A stretch of 64,000 nucleotides of DNA from Rhodobacterales bacterium (GCA_008107755.1 VIRH01000094.1:62001-126000), one strand, 5' to 3'; positions 10,704 to 19,784 are shown, numbered from the stretch's first letter. Notes: a model not told the origin generated them from the letters alone. A program made the numbers and translations.

Positions 10704-11539
10704 TTGACTGCTCCAGACGTTATGCCCCGGATGAGCTGGCGCGAGAAGATCACGTAAAGCACCAGCACCGGCAGGATGGCCAGCGACAGCGCCGAGAGAA
10801 CCGCGTTCCAGTCGGTGACGAACTGGCCGATGAAGACCTGGCTGCCGAGGGTCAGCGTTTTCGTGCCTTCGGAGGGGGCCAGGATCAGCGGGAACCAGAG
10901 ATCGTTCCAGATCGGGATCATGTTGAAGACCGCGACCGTTGCCATGGCCGGCCTGACCAGTGGCAACACGAGGCGGAAGAAGATGGTGTATTCGGACAGG
11001 CCGTCGATCCGGCCCGCGTTCTTGAGATCGTCCGACACCTGGCGCATGAACTCCGACAGGATGAAGACGGCAAGCGGCAAGCCTTGTGCGGTGTAGACCA
11101 GGATGAGCGCCAGAAGCGTGTTGACCAGCCCCGTCTGCACCATCAGCTCCAGGATCGCCACAGTGCCGATGCGGATCGGGATCATGATGCCCAGCGCAAG
11201 ATAGAGCCCCATAAGCGTATTGCCCCTGAACCTGTATTCGGACAGGGCGAAAGCGGCCATTGCACCGAACAGCAGGATGAAGAACAGGGACGCGACGGTG
11301 ACGATCATCGAGTTCTGGAAATAGAGCACGAAATCGCCCTGCTTCATCACCGTCTGGTAGCCGATCATCGAGAAACTGTCGCTACCGGGCAGCGCCAACG
11401 GTTCGCGGAAGATGGCCTTACGCGTCTTGAAGCTGTTGACGATGATCACGAAGACCGGAAACAGCGCGATGAGCGTGTAGACGATCAGAACCGCATGGGC
11501 GGCGAAGACGTTGACCGGATTGCGACGGGCCTTGTTCAT
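10700..11539 (-). CDS. Sugar ABC transporter permease, MalG type
   Basis: A 279-residue inner-membrane permease of the CUT1 family with about six hydrophobic segments, the first at about residues 12-32. The EAA loop that docks the ATPase is visible at about residues 177-200 (DDLKNAGRIDGLSEYTIFFR). It is the second permease of the importer in this operon. It begins 16 bases after the other permease ends and overlaps the oxidoreductase start by 4 bases. Confidence 0.92.
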   Translation of the reverse strand: MNKARRNPVNVFAAHAVLIVYTLIALFPVFVIIVNSFKTRKAIFREPLALPGSDSFSMIGYQTVMKQGDFVLYFQNSMIVTVASLFFILLFGAMAAFALSEYRFRGNTLMGLYLALGIMIPIRIGTVAILELMVQTGLVNTLLALILVYTAQGLPLAVFILSEFMRQVSDDLKNAGRIDGLSEYTIFFRLVLPLVRPAMATVAVFNMIPIWNDLWFPLILAPSEGTKTLTLGSQVFIGQFVTDWNAVLSALSLAILPVLVLYVIFSRQLIRGITSGAVK

Positions 11540-11555
11540 GATCCTGTCCGCCCCC

Positions 11556-12470
11556 TCAGAACTGGTAGCGCCTGAGGCGCGTCTGGATGCCGAAGAGATA
11601 GATGCACACGCCGATCAGGATGATCGCGAACATCGCGGTGGCGATAGCAGATCCCATGTGCGGATCACCCAGCTGAAGCTGGAAGCCGAAGAAGGTGCGA
11701 TACATGAAGGTGCCGAGAATATCGGTCGAGAAATCCGGTCCGGCGAGCGCGCCCTGAGCGGCATAGATCAGATCGAAGGCATTGAAATTGCCGACGAATG
11801 TCAGGATCGAGATGATGCCGATGGACGGCAGGATCAGCGGCAGCTTGATCTTCCAGAATGCAGACATTCCGGTGATGCCGTCGACTTCTCCCGCTTCCAG
11901 GATTTCCTCCGGGATGGTCAGAAGCGCGGCATAGATCAGCATCATGGGGATGCCGACGAACTGCCACACGGAGACCAGCGCCAGCGTCGTCAGCGCGTAT
12001 TCCTCCTTGCCGAGCCACGGCGCGTAAAGGCTCTTCAGTCCGATCGCGCTCAGGAGATCCGGCGCAATGCCCCAGATCGGCGACAGAATGAGTTTCCATG
12101 TGAAACCGACGATGACGAAGGACAGGATCGTCGGCACGAAGATTGCGGTCCGGTAGAAGCCGGCAAGGCGCAGGCGCGGATGGGATAGAATCGCCGCCAG
12201 CAGGATACCGATCGGGTTCTGCACGACCATATGGATCAGGAAGAACCAGAAATTGTTGCCAAGCGCATTCCAGAAACTGGCTGCCCATCGGGGATCGCCG
12301 AAGAGCGTCCTGAAATTTTCCAGCCCGACGAACACCCGCATCTGGTCTGCCTCGGTGTAAAGGGCCAGCCGCAGCGTGTTGAAGAGCGGAAAGATCATGA
12401 TCGCCGTGTAGACCAGCACCGCCGGTGCCAGGAAGACGACGATATGCCATTTGAAGCGTGGCGCCTGCAT
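11556..12470 (-). CDS. Sugar ABC transporter permease, MalF type
   Basis: A 304-residue inner-membrane protein with about six transmembrane segments (first at about residues 9-32). Its EAA loop EEILEAGEVDGITGMSAFWK lies in the second half, typical of the MalF-like partner in CUT1 importers. It lies between the binding-protein gene, about 150 bases upstream, and the MalG-type permease. The gap to the binding-protein gene holds a hairpin that could lower permease expression relative to the binding protein. Confidence 0.92.
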   Translation of the reverse strand: MQAPRFKWHIVVFLAPAVLVYTAIMIFPLFNTLRLALYTEADQMRVFVGLENFRTLFGDPRWAASFWNALGNNFWFFLIHMVVQNPIGILLAAILSHPRLRLAGFYRTAIFVPTILSFVIVGFTWKLILSPIWGIAPDLLSAIGLKSLYAPWLGKEEYALTTLALVSVWQFVGIPMMLIYAALLTIPEEILEAGEVDGITGMSAFWKIKLPLILPSIGIISILTFVGNFNAFDLIYAAQGALAGPDFSTDILGTFMYRTFFGFQLQLGDPHMGSAIATAMFAIILIGVCIYLFGIQTRLRRYQF

Positions 12471-12576
12471 GCTTCACCCCCGGAGTTTCAGGCAGGGACC
12501 GGACGCGGCTATTCCCGATCCGCGTCCTCGGACGACGGGCCGGCATTTGCGGACGTTTCGACCTTGCCAAAAGAAC

Positions 12577-12602
12577 GGCTCCGGACCCTCCGGTCCGAAG
12601 CC
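12577..12602 (-). terminator. Intra-operon hairpin between binding protein and permeases
   Basis: On the minus strand GGCTTCGGACC pairs with GGTCCGGAGCC around a 4-base loop and is followed by GTTCTTTTGG. A GC stem with a short T run after a solute-binding-protein gene is a usual way to stop or slow part of the transcription, giving more binding protein than permease. This reading of its role is inference. Confidence 0.5.
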
Positions 12603-12620
12603 TGCTGTCGTCTTGTCGGA

Positions 12621-13877
12621 TTACTTCTGGTGCGGAGCGTACCAGGACGCCAGACCGTCCTCGAGCTTCTTGCCAAGCTCCTCGGGGGTCTCGGTTCCCT
12701 TGATGGCCGCAGCAGAGGCACCCCAGGTTTCGTTTTCCAGGTTCGGCGTGCCGCGCGAGAGGATCTGGTAGGTCGAGCGAATGGTGGATTCGCATTCACC
12801 GCGCCAGGACACGAATTCCTCGGCCAGCGGGTCTTCCATGGTGACGTCGTGGTCCGACAGCGAGAAGAAGCCCGGAAGCGCGTTGGCGTAGAGCGTTGCG
12901 AATTCTTCAGAGCCGACCCAGTTCAGGAATTCCTTGGCGGCATCCTGGTTCGGGCTGGCGGCATTGAGGCCGATGGCGATGTCCGTGTGGTCGGAGATGT
13001 AGCACGTGTCGCCTTCGTTCACGACCGGCGGCTTGAAGGCGCCCATCTCGAAGTCGGCCTGGCTGTTGAAGCCCGCGATTTCCCAGCTTCCTGCCGGGTA
13101 GATTGCGGCGCGGCCCAGGGTGAAGATGTTCTGGCTGTCCGGATAGGTCTGAGCCTCGAAGCCATCGCCCATATAGGGCGCCCATTTGGCAATGGTTGCG
13201 TAGGGCGCGACCCACTGTTCGTCGGTCAGCTTCTGGTCGCCCTTGATCAGTGCAAGGCGGCCTTCTTCGCCCTTCCAGTAATTCGGACCGATGTTCTGGT
13301 AGCCCATCGTCGCGGCCTCCCACTGGTCGTTGGTGCCCATGGCCAGCGGAATGTAGCTGCCGTCTTCCTTGAACTTCTCCAGCACCTCGAAGAACTGCGC
13401 TTCGGTTTCCGGAACCTCGACACCGACTTCCTCGAAGGCGTCCTTGTTGTAGATGAAGCCGTGGATCACGGACGCGATCGGCACGCAGAAGGTGGCCGAG
13501 CCGTCATCGGTCTGCCATGCGGACTTCGCGACGTCGGAGAAGTTCTTCATGTTCTCCAGGCCGGACAGGTCCACCAGCTTGCCGTCTTCATACAGCGCAA
13601 GCGAGGCGTCGAACGGGCGGCAGGTGATCAGATCGCCTGCACTGCCTGCGTCCAGCTTGGAGTTCAGGATGGCGTTGTATTCGGCCGGCGCGGATGGTGT
13701 GAAGTTCAGCTTGATGCCCGGATGCGAGGCCTCGAAGGCCGGGATCAGTTTTTCCTGCCACAGAACGAGGTCGTCGTTGCGCCAGCTTTCGATGTTGAGC
13801 GTGACATCCTCGGCCCAGGCAGGCCCGGCGAGAAGTGTCGTAGCGAGAAGCGCAAAGGAAAGGGATCTGCTTGACAT
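12621..13877 (-). CDS. Extracellular sugar-binding protein of the ABC importer
   Basis: A 418-residue periplasmic binding protein with a clear signal peptide (MSSRSLSFALLATTLLAGPAWA, likely cut after residue 22). It belongs to the MalE-like extracellular solute-binding family 1, with N-terminal text NIESWRNDDLVLWQEKLIPA and central AAIYPAGSWEI. The start at 13877 has AGGAGG 6 bases upstream; a longer in-frame reading lacks both ribosome site and signal peptide. It is the second gene of the operon, 50 bases after murQ. The linked genes suggest that it binds N-acetylmuramate, GlcNAc or a small muropeptide-derived sugar. Confidence 0.92.
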   Translation of the reverse strand: MSSRSLSFALLATTLLAGPAWAEDVTLNIESWRNDDLVLWQEKLIPAFEASHPGIKLNFTPSAPAEYNAILNSKLDAGSAGDLITCRPFDASLALYEDGKLVDLSGLENMKNFSDVAKSAWQTDDGSATFCVPIASVIHGFIYNKDAFEEVGVEVPETEAQFFEVLEKFKEDGSYIPLAMGTNDQWEAATMGYQNIGPNYWKGEEGRLALIKGDQKLTDEQWVAPYATIAKWAPYMGDGFEAQTYPDSQNIFTLGRAAIYPAGSWEIAGFNSQADFEMGAFKPPVVNEGDTCYISDHTDIAIGLNAASPNQDAAKEFLNWVGSEEFATLYANALPGFFSLSDHDVTMEDPLAEEFVSWRGECESTIRSTYQILSRGTPNLENETWGASAAAIKGTETPEELGKKLEDGLASWYAPHQK

Positions 13878-13927
13878 AATGTCCTCCTGTACCAACCGGC
13901 GGCCCGTTCCCCAGGGCCGCGCCGGCG

Positions 13928-14821
13928 TTAAATCCGCTGCAGGGCCTTTCGCAATTGTCCTTGCGTTTCGGCCAGCAACGTTTCCGCGCGATCGAGGGAT
14001 GACGCCCCCGCAGCCAGCAACACTGCCGGCTTGACCGCCCATTTCGATTGTTCGAGGCTTCGCGTAGCGGTTTCTTTGTCCACATGCGCGATGCGGCTAA
14101 CCATTCCGGCTGCGCGTGCGCGCAGTTTCCGGTTATCGGCCACAAGATTGACCATCATGCCGTCATAGACGTGACCAAGGCGCACCCCCATCAGGGTCGA
14201 CATGGTGTTCAAGGCCGCCTTCTGGGCCGTTGCAGCGCCGAGACGGGTAGAGCCAGCGATGATTTCCGGCGGCGTTTCGAGCGCAACTGCAACATCCGCA
14301 TGGACGAAGATATCAGCATCGCCATTGTTCGCGACGCAGATCGTCGACGCCCCCAGGGTGCGTGCCTTTTTCGCAAATGCAGTCGGATAAGGGGTGGAGC
14401 CGCTGGCGGTGACCGCAATGACGACATCCCCCGGACGCACGGCCGCGGCGTCCCGTTCGGCAGCGTCGGCCTGGTCTTCGGTGTGACCCGGCATCCGGCC
14501 GTCGACGGGCACGCCGCCAGCCATGAAGAACAGGATAAGATCGGGGGACAGGCCGTAGGTGCCCGTCAGCTCCGCGGCATCGGCAAGGGCCATCAGCCCG
14601 GACGAGCCGGCTGCGGCATAGATCAGGCGCCCGCCACGCCTGACGGTGTCGACCATCAGGTCGGCGCCACGCACCAGGTCAGGGAGAGATGTCTCGACGG
14701 ATTTCAGTGCGGCTTGCTGCCCGGACAGGATCGTTGCGGCGATATCGGCGCCCGAACGGATATCGAGGCCCTTCGCGCTGTCATGTAACGTTTCCGTCTT
14801 TGGCAGAACCGACTGTGGCAT
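13928..14821 (-). CDS. murQ: N-acetylmuramic acid 6-phosphate etherase (MurQ)
   Basis: This SIS-fold lyase removes the D-lactyl ether from MurNAc-6-phosphate, giving GlcNAc-6-phosphate. The product has 297 residues, the normal MurQ length. It keeps the phosphate loop AAGSSGLMALAD (70-81), the two catalytic glutamates at the expected positions, Glu84 (DAAELTGTYG) and Glu115 (PGHTEDQ), and the MurQ signature EIIAGSTRLGAATAQKAALN. The motifs differ somewhat from the common DASECPPT and EGAEDD forms, so this is a divergent member. The start MPQSVLPKTETL at 14821 was chosen because GGAGGG lies just ahead. It heads the minus-strand transport operon. Confidence 0.9.
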   Translation of the reverse strand: MPQSVLPKTETLHDSAKGLDIRSGADIAATILSGQQAALKSVETSLPDLVRGADLMVDTVRRGGRLIYAAAGSSGLMALADAAELTGTYGLSPDLILFFMAGGVPVDGRMPGHTEDQADAAERDAAAVRPGDVVIAVTASGSTPYPTAFAKKARTLGASTICVANNGDADIFVHADVAVALETPPEIIAGSTRLGAATAQKAALNTMSTLMGVRLGHVYDGMMVNLVADNRKLRARAAGMVSRIAHVDKETATRSLEQSKWAVKPAVLLAAGASSLDRAETLLAETQGQLRKALQRI

Positions 14822-14858
14822 ATACCCTCCTATCGACGAAACCATTTAAGGCCATTAA

Positions 14859-14967
14859 GATACCTTTTGTCTACCATTTATTTTTTCCAAGTGTTTCATC
14901 GCTGTTTTGCGCCATAAGTGACAAGGTTACTGTCTTTTCTTTTCTCTATTGGTATTGTAAAGGTATT
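14859..14967. promoter_or_regulatory. Divergent murQ / kinase promoter with GGTAT direct repeats
   Basis: Two 17-bp sites face the two start codons. On the plus strand at 14951-14967 GGTAT and GGTAT are spaced 11 bases start to start (GGTATTGTAAAGGTATT). On the minus strand at 14859-14875 a related site reads GGTAGACAAAAGGTATC, identical at 12 of 17 positions. The stretch is AT-rich compared with its surroundings. These are candidate operators for the GntR/UTRA regulator encoded two genes downstream on the plus strand. The motif is seen directly; the regulator assignment is inference. Confidence 0.5.
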
Positions 14968-14970
14968 CCT

Positions 14971-15861
14971 ATGAGGAGACCACTATCGCAGTTCAGACTG
15001 GGTATCGACGGTGGCGGCACCCGCTGCCGCTTCGCGCTCACGCGCCCCGGCACGCGGTTCGAGCATGTGCTTGGCGGCGCCAATGCGCATACAGACCTCG
15101 CGAATGCGATCTCCATTCTGACAGACGGTCTCAATGCACTCGCACGTGAGGCAGGGCTCTCGAAAGACGAGCTGAGAGGCGTCCCGACCTTTGCCGGTCT
15201 CGCGGGCGTCATGGATGACACCGCAGCAAAGGCGGTCGAAACAGCCCTTCCGCTCGACAGCGTGATCATCGAGGACGACCGGCGCAGCGCTGTCGCCGGA
15301 GCGCTCGGCGGAGACAACGGCGTGGTTGCCAGCATCGGCACAGGCTCCTTCGTCGTGCGGCAAAGCAACGCCGGCCTCAGGTTTCTTGGCGGTTACGGCG
15401 CGGATCTCGGTGACGAGGCCTCCGGCTGCTGGCTGGGCAAATCCCTGCTGACGCGCCTCCTTCATTGCCGCGACGGATTGAAGGAGGACAGCCCGCTTGT
15501 CAGGGACACCTGGCAGCGGTTCGACGGACGTGTCGATCAGGTCCTGAAATTCGCCCAGTCGGCCTCACCGTCCGAATTCGCGCAATTTGCCCCGACCGTC
15601 GTTGAAGCGGCGATTGCCGGTGACGTCAACGGACAGGACCTGATGCAGGCCGGTGCTGCCTATATCGACGACTGCCTGTCGGCGCTCGCCTGGCCCGGCG
15701 ACGAACCGGTCTGCCTGATCGGCGGCCTCGGCAAGCGCTATGCCTCCTTCCTGCCCGTTCGGATTGCGCGCTGCCTCGCCGAGCCTCGGGGTTCCGCGCT
15801 GGACGGCGCCCTCTACCTGGCAGACACAATTTCGGCCCAGAACGCGAGAGCTGTTTCATGA
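14971..15861 (+). CDS. BadF/BadG/BcrA-type amino-sugar kinase (GlcNAc/MurNAc kinase-like)
   Basis: A 296-residue ASKHA-fold ATPase. The first phosphate loop is LGIDGGGTRCRFALTRPG (about residues 10-27), the second phosphate motif is GVVASIGTGSFVV (about 118-130), and GGYGADLGDEASGCWLG (about 138-154) is typical of GlcNAc and MurNAc kinases of the BadF family. It would phosphorylate the sugar delivered by the importer, making the substrate for MurQ or NagA. The ATG at 14971 gives the usual short N-terminus. Its stop overlaps the regulator's start (ATGA at 15858-15861). Choice between GlcNAc, MurNAc or both cannot be made from sequence. Confidence 0.85.
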   Translation: MRRPLSQFRLGIDGGGTRCRFALTRPGTRFEHVLGGANAHTDLANAISILTDGLNALAREAGLSKDELRGVPTFAGLAGVMDDTAAKAVETALPLDSVIIEDDRRSAVAGALGGDNGVVASIGTGSFVVRQSNAGLRFLGGYGADLGDEASGCWLGKSLLTRLLHCRDGLKEDSPLVRDTWQRFDGRVDQVLKFAQSASPSEFAQFAPTVVEAAIAGDVNGQDLMQAGAAYIDDCLSALAWPGDEPVCLIGGLGKRYASFLPVRIARCLAEPRGSALDGALYLADTISAQNARAVS

Positions 15862-16613
15862 CGATTGAAGATTTCCTGAGACCGGCCGACTGGATGGATG
15901 GCGCGCAAGGGCCGCGATATGTGCAGCTGCGCAGACGTCTGGAAGACAGCATCTCGTCCGGCGTTCTCACCGCGAACGCGCCATTGCCGGCAGAGAGGGA
16001 AATCGCATCGATTACCGGCCTGTCCCGCGTCACCGTACGCCGCGCCATGCAGGATCTGGTCGACAAGGGCATCATCGTCCAGCGGCAGGGCTCGGGCAGC
16101 TTCGTTTCCGACGGCACGCCAAAGGTCGAACAATCCCTGTCGCGCCTGACCTCATTCACGGAAGACATGGCACAGCGCGGCCTGCCCTCCACTTTCGAGT
16201 GGCTGGAACGCGGCCTGTTTGCGCCGACGCTTGATGAAGTTGTCGCGCTGGCGCTGTCCTCCGGGGAACAGGTCGCCAGGGTCGCGCGCCTGCGCATGGC
16301 CAATGAGCGTCCCATGGCCATCGAAAGAGCATCGATCCCGGCTGATATCCTGCCGGATCCGGATATCGTCACCACTTCTCTCTACGAGGTTCTGGACGTC
16401 GGCGGTCATCGGCCCGAGCGCGCCCTTCAGAAGATTTCGGCCATCAATCTGGGACCGGCGGACGCCGAGCTTCTCGGCGTGGAGACCGGATCGGCCGGCC
16501 TTCGGATCGAACGGACCTCCTACCTTTCGAACCGCCGCGTCGTCGAGTTCACCCGCTCGGTCTATCGCGGCGACGCATATGATTTCATCGCCGAGCTGAA
16601 GCTCGCCAAATAG
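15858..16613 (+). CDS. GntR-family regulator with UTRA domain (HutC/NagR type)
   Basis: A 251-residue repressor-type protein. The winged helix-turn-helix is at about residues 18-85, with LPAEREIASITGLSRVTVRR and VQRQGSGSFV. The UTRA effector domain runs from about residue 100 to the end (LYEVLDVGGHRPERALQKIS, and the ending SVYRGDAYDFIAELKL). UTRA regulators of this group sense phosphorylated amino sugars such as GlcN-6-P or GlcNAc-6-P. The gene is coupled to the kinase gene by ATGA and precedes the deaminase by 10 bases. It probably controls both arms of this locus through the repeats at 14859-14967. Confidence 0.9.
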   Translation: MTIEDFLRPADWMDGAQGPRYVQLRRRLEDSISSGVLTANAPLPAEREIASITGLSRVTVRRAMQDLVDKGIIVQRQGSGSFVSDGTPKVEQSLSRLTSFTEDMAQRGLPSTFEWLERGLFAPTLDEVVALALSSGEQVARVARLRMANERPMAIERASIPADILPDPDIVTTSLYEVLDVGGHRPERALQKISAINLGPADAELLGVETGSAGLRIERTSYLSNRRVVEFTRSVYRGDAYDFIAELKLAK

Positions 16614-16623
16614 GGGAAGCGCC

Positions 16624-17652
16624 ATGTCGACCGTCACGCGGATGCGTAACGAGATTCTCGAGATTCCGGCTGCGGTCGAGCGGCTTCTGGCAGACGGCAC
16701 GGCAGATATCGAGGCGGCTGCGGAAGCGGCCCGCACGCTCGATCCGGCCTTTGCAATCACCGTGGCACGGGGGTCCTCGGATCACGTCTGCACCTTCCTG
16801 AAATATGCCTCTGAAATCCTGCTCGGCCTTCCGGTGGCTTCCGTCGGCCCCTCCATTTCCTCTCTTTACGGCGCGCGGTTGAAGCTTGGGAGCAGCCTGT
16901 GCATCGGCGTCTCACAATCCGGCAAGAGTCCCGACATCGTGGAGATGACCCGATCGGCCGGCGAAGACGGTGCCCTGACAATTGCTCTGACCAACAACAC
17001 GGGTTCCGACCTCGCCCGCGTTGCCCGCCACACGCTGAACATCCATGCAGGGCCGGAAATCAGCGTCGCGGCGACAAAGACCTTCGTCACCTCCGCGGTT
17101 GCGGGCCTTCTGTTCCTGGCGAAATGGAAGCAGGACGAGGCACTTCTCTCGTCGCTTGCCGCCCTTCCCGACCACCTGAAGCGCGCTGCGGAGCTTTCCT
17201 GGCCGGAAGTACGGGAGGCGATCGGCGTGCATTCGTCCCTGTTTACGCTCGGCCGGGGTCAGGTGCTGGCGATTTCCAACGAGGCCGCGCTCAAGTTCAA
17301 GGAAACGTGCCAGCTTCATGCGGAAAGCTATTCCTCCGCGGAGGTGCTTCACGGCCCCGTTTCCATCGTCGGCGACGGCTTTCCCGTGCTGTGCTTCGCG
17401 GTCGATGATGCCGCCGAAGCGGCACTGGCAAAGACCGCCGACGAGGTTGCCGGCAAGGGTGCCAGCGTGTTCGCCACGACAGACAAGGTGACGGCGGCGA
17501 CACCGCTTGCCCGTGTCCGCACGGGCCACCCTCTGACCGATGCGCTGTCGCTGATCGTCTCCTTCTACGGCATGGTCGAAGCCTTCGCGACGAGCCGCGG
17601 CATCGATCCCGACGCGCCGCGCCACCTCAACAAGGTCACGGAGACCGTATGA
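16624..17652 (+). CDS. SIS-domain glucosamine-6-phosphate deaminase (NagB-II / GlmS-like)
   Basis: A 342-residue protein with two SIS domains and no glutaminase domain, corresponding to the isomerase half of GlmS. First SIS region: TVARGSSDHVCTFLKYASE and GVSQSGKSPDIVEMTR (about residues 100-115). Second: LGRGQVLAISNEAALKFKET (about 208-227) and the closing DPDAPRHLNKVTETV, shared with GlmS. Such stand-alone proteins (NagB-II) convert glucosamine-6-phosphate to fructose-6-phosphate and ammonia in nag loci that lack classical NagB. That fits here, since nagA overlaps its stop codon (ATGA at 17649-17652) and no NagB is present. Confidence 0.88.
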   Translation: MSTVTRMRNEILEIPAAVERLLADGTADIEAAAEAARTLDPAFAITVARGSSDHVCTFLKYASEILLGLPVASVGPSISSLYGARLKLGSSLCIGVSQSGKSPDIVEMTRSAGEDGALTIALTNNTGSDLARVARHTLNIHAGPEISVAATKTFVTSAVAGLLFLAKWKQDEALLSSLAALPDHLKRAAELSWPEVREAIGVHSSLFTLGRGQVLAISNEAALKFKETCQLHAESYSSAEVLHGPVSIVGDGFPVLCFAVDDAAEAALAKTADEVAGKGASVFATTDKVTAATPLARVRTGHPLTDALSLIVSFYGMVEAFATSRGIDPDAPRHLNKVTETV

Positions 17653-18824
17653 CGACGTCCAGCACGCTGAGAGCGCTGAAGGGCGCCGATATTTTCGACG
17701 GCGAGACGATGCGAAAGGATGCCGCGGTTCTGATCGATGCGGACAAGGTGAAAGCCATCGTTTCGAGCGCCGATATTCCGGCGGCTGCCGCGGTCACCAA
17801 CCTTGATGGCGGCGTGATTGTGCCCGGCTATGTGGACCTGCAGGTCAACGGCGGCGGCGGCGTCATGCTCAATGCCGCACCGACCGTCAAGACCCTGCAA
17901 ACGATGGCCGACGCGCATGCCGGGATCGGTGCAACAACGATCCTGCCGACGCTGGTGACCGACACGCCGGACATCACCGGCGAGGCGATCCGTGCGGTCG
18001 AGGACGCCTTGGCAAGCGGCATTGCCGGGATCGGTGGCATCCACCTTGAAGGGCCGCATCTGGCGGTGTCTCGCAAGGGGGCGCACGATCCGGATCTGAT
18101 CCGGCCCATGAACGACCGCGACCTTGAGATGCTGGTGGCAGCAGCCGAACGGCTGCCGGTCCTGAAAGTCACCGTCGCCCCGGAAAGTGTGTCGCGCGAA
18201 CAGATCCGCGCGCTATCGAAGGCGGGCATTCTCGTCTCGCTTGGTCATACGGACAGCAGCTACGCCGTTTGTCAGGAGTCCATGGAAGCCGGCGCGAGAT
18301 GCGTGACGCATCTCTTCAATGCCCAGAGCCAGCTGGGCAGCAGAGAGACCGGCGTTGTCGGTGCGGCCGTCCGGCTTGGCGGTCTCAGCGCAGGGCTGAT
18401 CGCAGACGGCATCCACGTCCATCCGGCCGCCATGGCGATTGCCATGAACGGCAAGGCCGGGCCCGGCCGGATTTTCCTTGTTACCGACGCGATGGCGACG
18501 GCCGGCACCGACTTGCAGGGCTTCACGCTGAACGGTCGTGAAATCCGTCGCGATGGCAACCGGCTGACGCTGGCGGACGGCACCCTGGCCGGAGCGCATC
18601 TCGACCTGACGACAGCCATTCGAAACGTGGTCCGTCTGTGCGGCACGCCGCTGGAGACGGCCCTTGCCATGGCAACCAGCATTCCGGCCGCGCTGATCGG
18701 CGAGGATAACCAGATCGGCCGGCTCCGCCCCGGTGTCCGGGCGGACCTGGTGCATCTGTCCGCGGATCTCGAGCTTCTGTCCGTCTTTCGCGGCGGAGAG
18801 GCGCTGGAGATGGCCAAAGACTGA
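17649..18824 (+). CDS. nagA: N-acetylglucosamine-6-phosphate deacetylase (NagA)
   Basis: A 391-residue amidohydrolase that removes acetate from GlcNAc-6-phosphate. The NagA-type barrel opening is PGYVDLQVNGGGGVM (59-73). Metal and active-site residues are seen as Glu134 (GIHLEGPHLA), the histidines in SLGHTDSSY and THLFNAQS, and the catalytic aspartate in LVTDAMATAG. It is coupled to the deaminase gene by a 4-base overlap and is the last gene of the plus-strand arm. Together with murQ, the kinase and the deaminase it completes a path from MurNAc or GlcNAc to fructose-6-phosphate. Confidence 0.95.
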   Translation: MTTSSTLRALKGADIFDGETMRKDAAVLIDADKVKAIVSSADIPAAAAVTNLDGGVIVPGYVDLQVNGGGGVMLNAAPTVKTLQTMADAHAGIGATTILPTLVTDTPDITGEAIRAVEDALASGIAGIGGIHLEGPHLAVSRKGAHDPDLIRPMNDRDLEMLVAAAERLPVLKVTVAPESVSREQIRALSKAGILVSLGHTDSSYAVCQESMEAGARCVTHLFNAQSQLGSRETGVVGAAVRLGGLSAGLIADGIHVHPAAMAIAMNGKAGPGRIFLVTDAMATAGTDLQGFTLNGREIRRDGNRLTLADGTLAGAHLDLTTAIRNVVRLCGTPLETALAMATSIPAALIGEDNQIGRLRPGVRADLVHLSADLELLSVFRGGEALEMAKD

Positions 18825-18858
18825 TCCCGCGAGTCACTGCATTGTCGTTGAGCGCGCC

Positions 18859-19572
18859 TCAGGCGGACATGGCGGCCTTGAGCTGCCGCACGCTTTCCGC
18901 GCTCGCCTTCCGGCGCGTTCCTGACGCAAACCCCAGCTCTACGAGGCGCTTTTCGGGAGGCTCCGCGGGAAGGGCTGCGGACGCATGGATTTCCTGCGCG
19001 CCAGTTGCCTCGAGAATTGCCTTGATATTCTCCGCCGTCACCCCGGAGCCCGGCATGATCGACAATCCGGCCGGCGCGTCCGTCACCAGACGCTGAAGGT
19101 CCGACAGCGCGTCCACCGCTTTTTTGGCGCCGCCCGATGTCAGGATGCGCGAAAAGCCAAGATCACGCGCCGGCTGCAGGATCGTGCTCCGGTCCGCCAG
19201 AAGGTCAACCACGCGGTGAAGCGTGCTGTTGAGCCCTTGCGCGGCGTCGCACAGACGTTTCAAGGCCGCAAGGTCGAGCCCGTCTGCGTCGCCCGCCCCG
19301 ATGACGATACCCGCCAGCCCCATCTGCCGAACCTGCTCGATTTCCTGCTCCATGCCGGAAAGCTCTTCCTCGCCATAGAGGAAGTCGCCGTCGCGCGGGC
19401 GCACCATCACCTGCACAGGCACGGGACAGGCGCGCGCGGCTTCCAGCAGCGCGAGGGATGGCGACAGCCCCCCGACGGCAAGCGCGGAGCACAGCTCCAC
19501 CCTGTCGGCGCCGCCTTCGACAGCGGCTGCAAGCCCCTCGATGGTATCGACGCAGATCTCAAGCTGTTTCAT
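18859..19572 (-). CDS. cutC: CutC-family TIM-barrel protein
   Basis: A 237-residue protein of the CutC family, with the family opening MKQLEICVDTIEGLAAAVEGGADRVELC split over residues 1-28, then VMVRPRDGDFLYGEEEL and the C-terminal LTSGGAKKAVDALSDLQRLV followed by IMPGSGVTAENI. CutC was first linked to copper tolerance in E. coli, but the biochemical role of the family is unsettled. The start at 19572 gives the conserved N-terminus. The gene is convergent with nagA, 34 bases away. The linkage to murQ and nagA hints at a role in amino-sugar or cell-wall metabolism, which is inference. Confidence 0.9.
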   Translation of the reverse strand: MKQLEICVDTIEGLAAAVEGGADRVELCSALAVGGLSPSLALLEAARACPVPVQVMVRPRDGDFLYGEEELSGMEQEIEQVRQMGLAGIVIGAGDADGLDLAALKRLCDAAQGLNSTLHRVVDLLADRSTILQPARDLGFSRILTSGGAKKAVDALSDLQRLVTDAPAGLSIMPGSGVTAENIKAILEATGAQEIHASAALPAEPPEKRLVELGFASGTRRKASAESVRQLKAAMSA

Positions 19573-19784
19573 TGCCCCATTCCTCTTCCTGGCGAAGCCA
19601 ATTCGTCGGCGCCGACTGAGCGTCCGGCAAGGCATGGACGGTTTTCAGCGCTCGCCCGACGGGCTTTTTGATCGGCGCCTATAGGACCGAGGCACGGCGA
19701 AAATGCAAGCGAGTGGAGGCGCGTTCGGCACCCACTTCCCGCTGCTCCACAATCTGTGGTCAAATGAGCGCATAGCGCGGTTTT

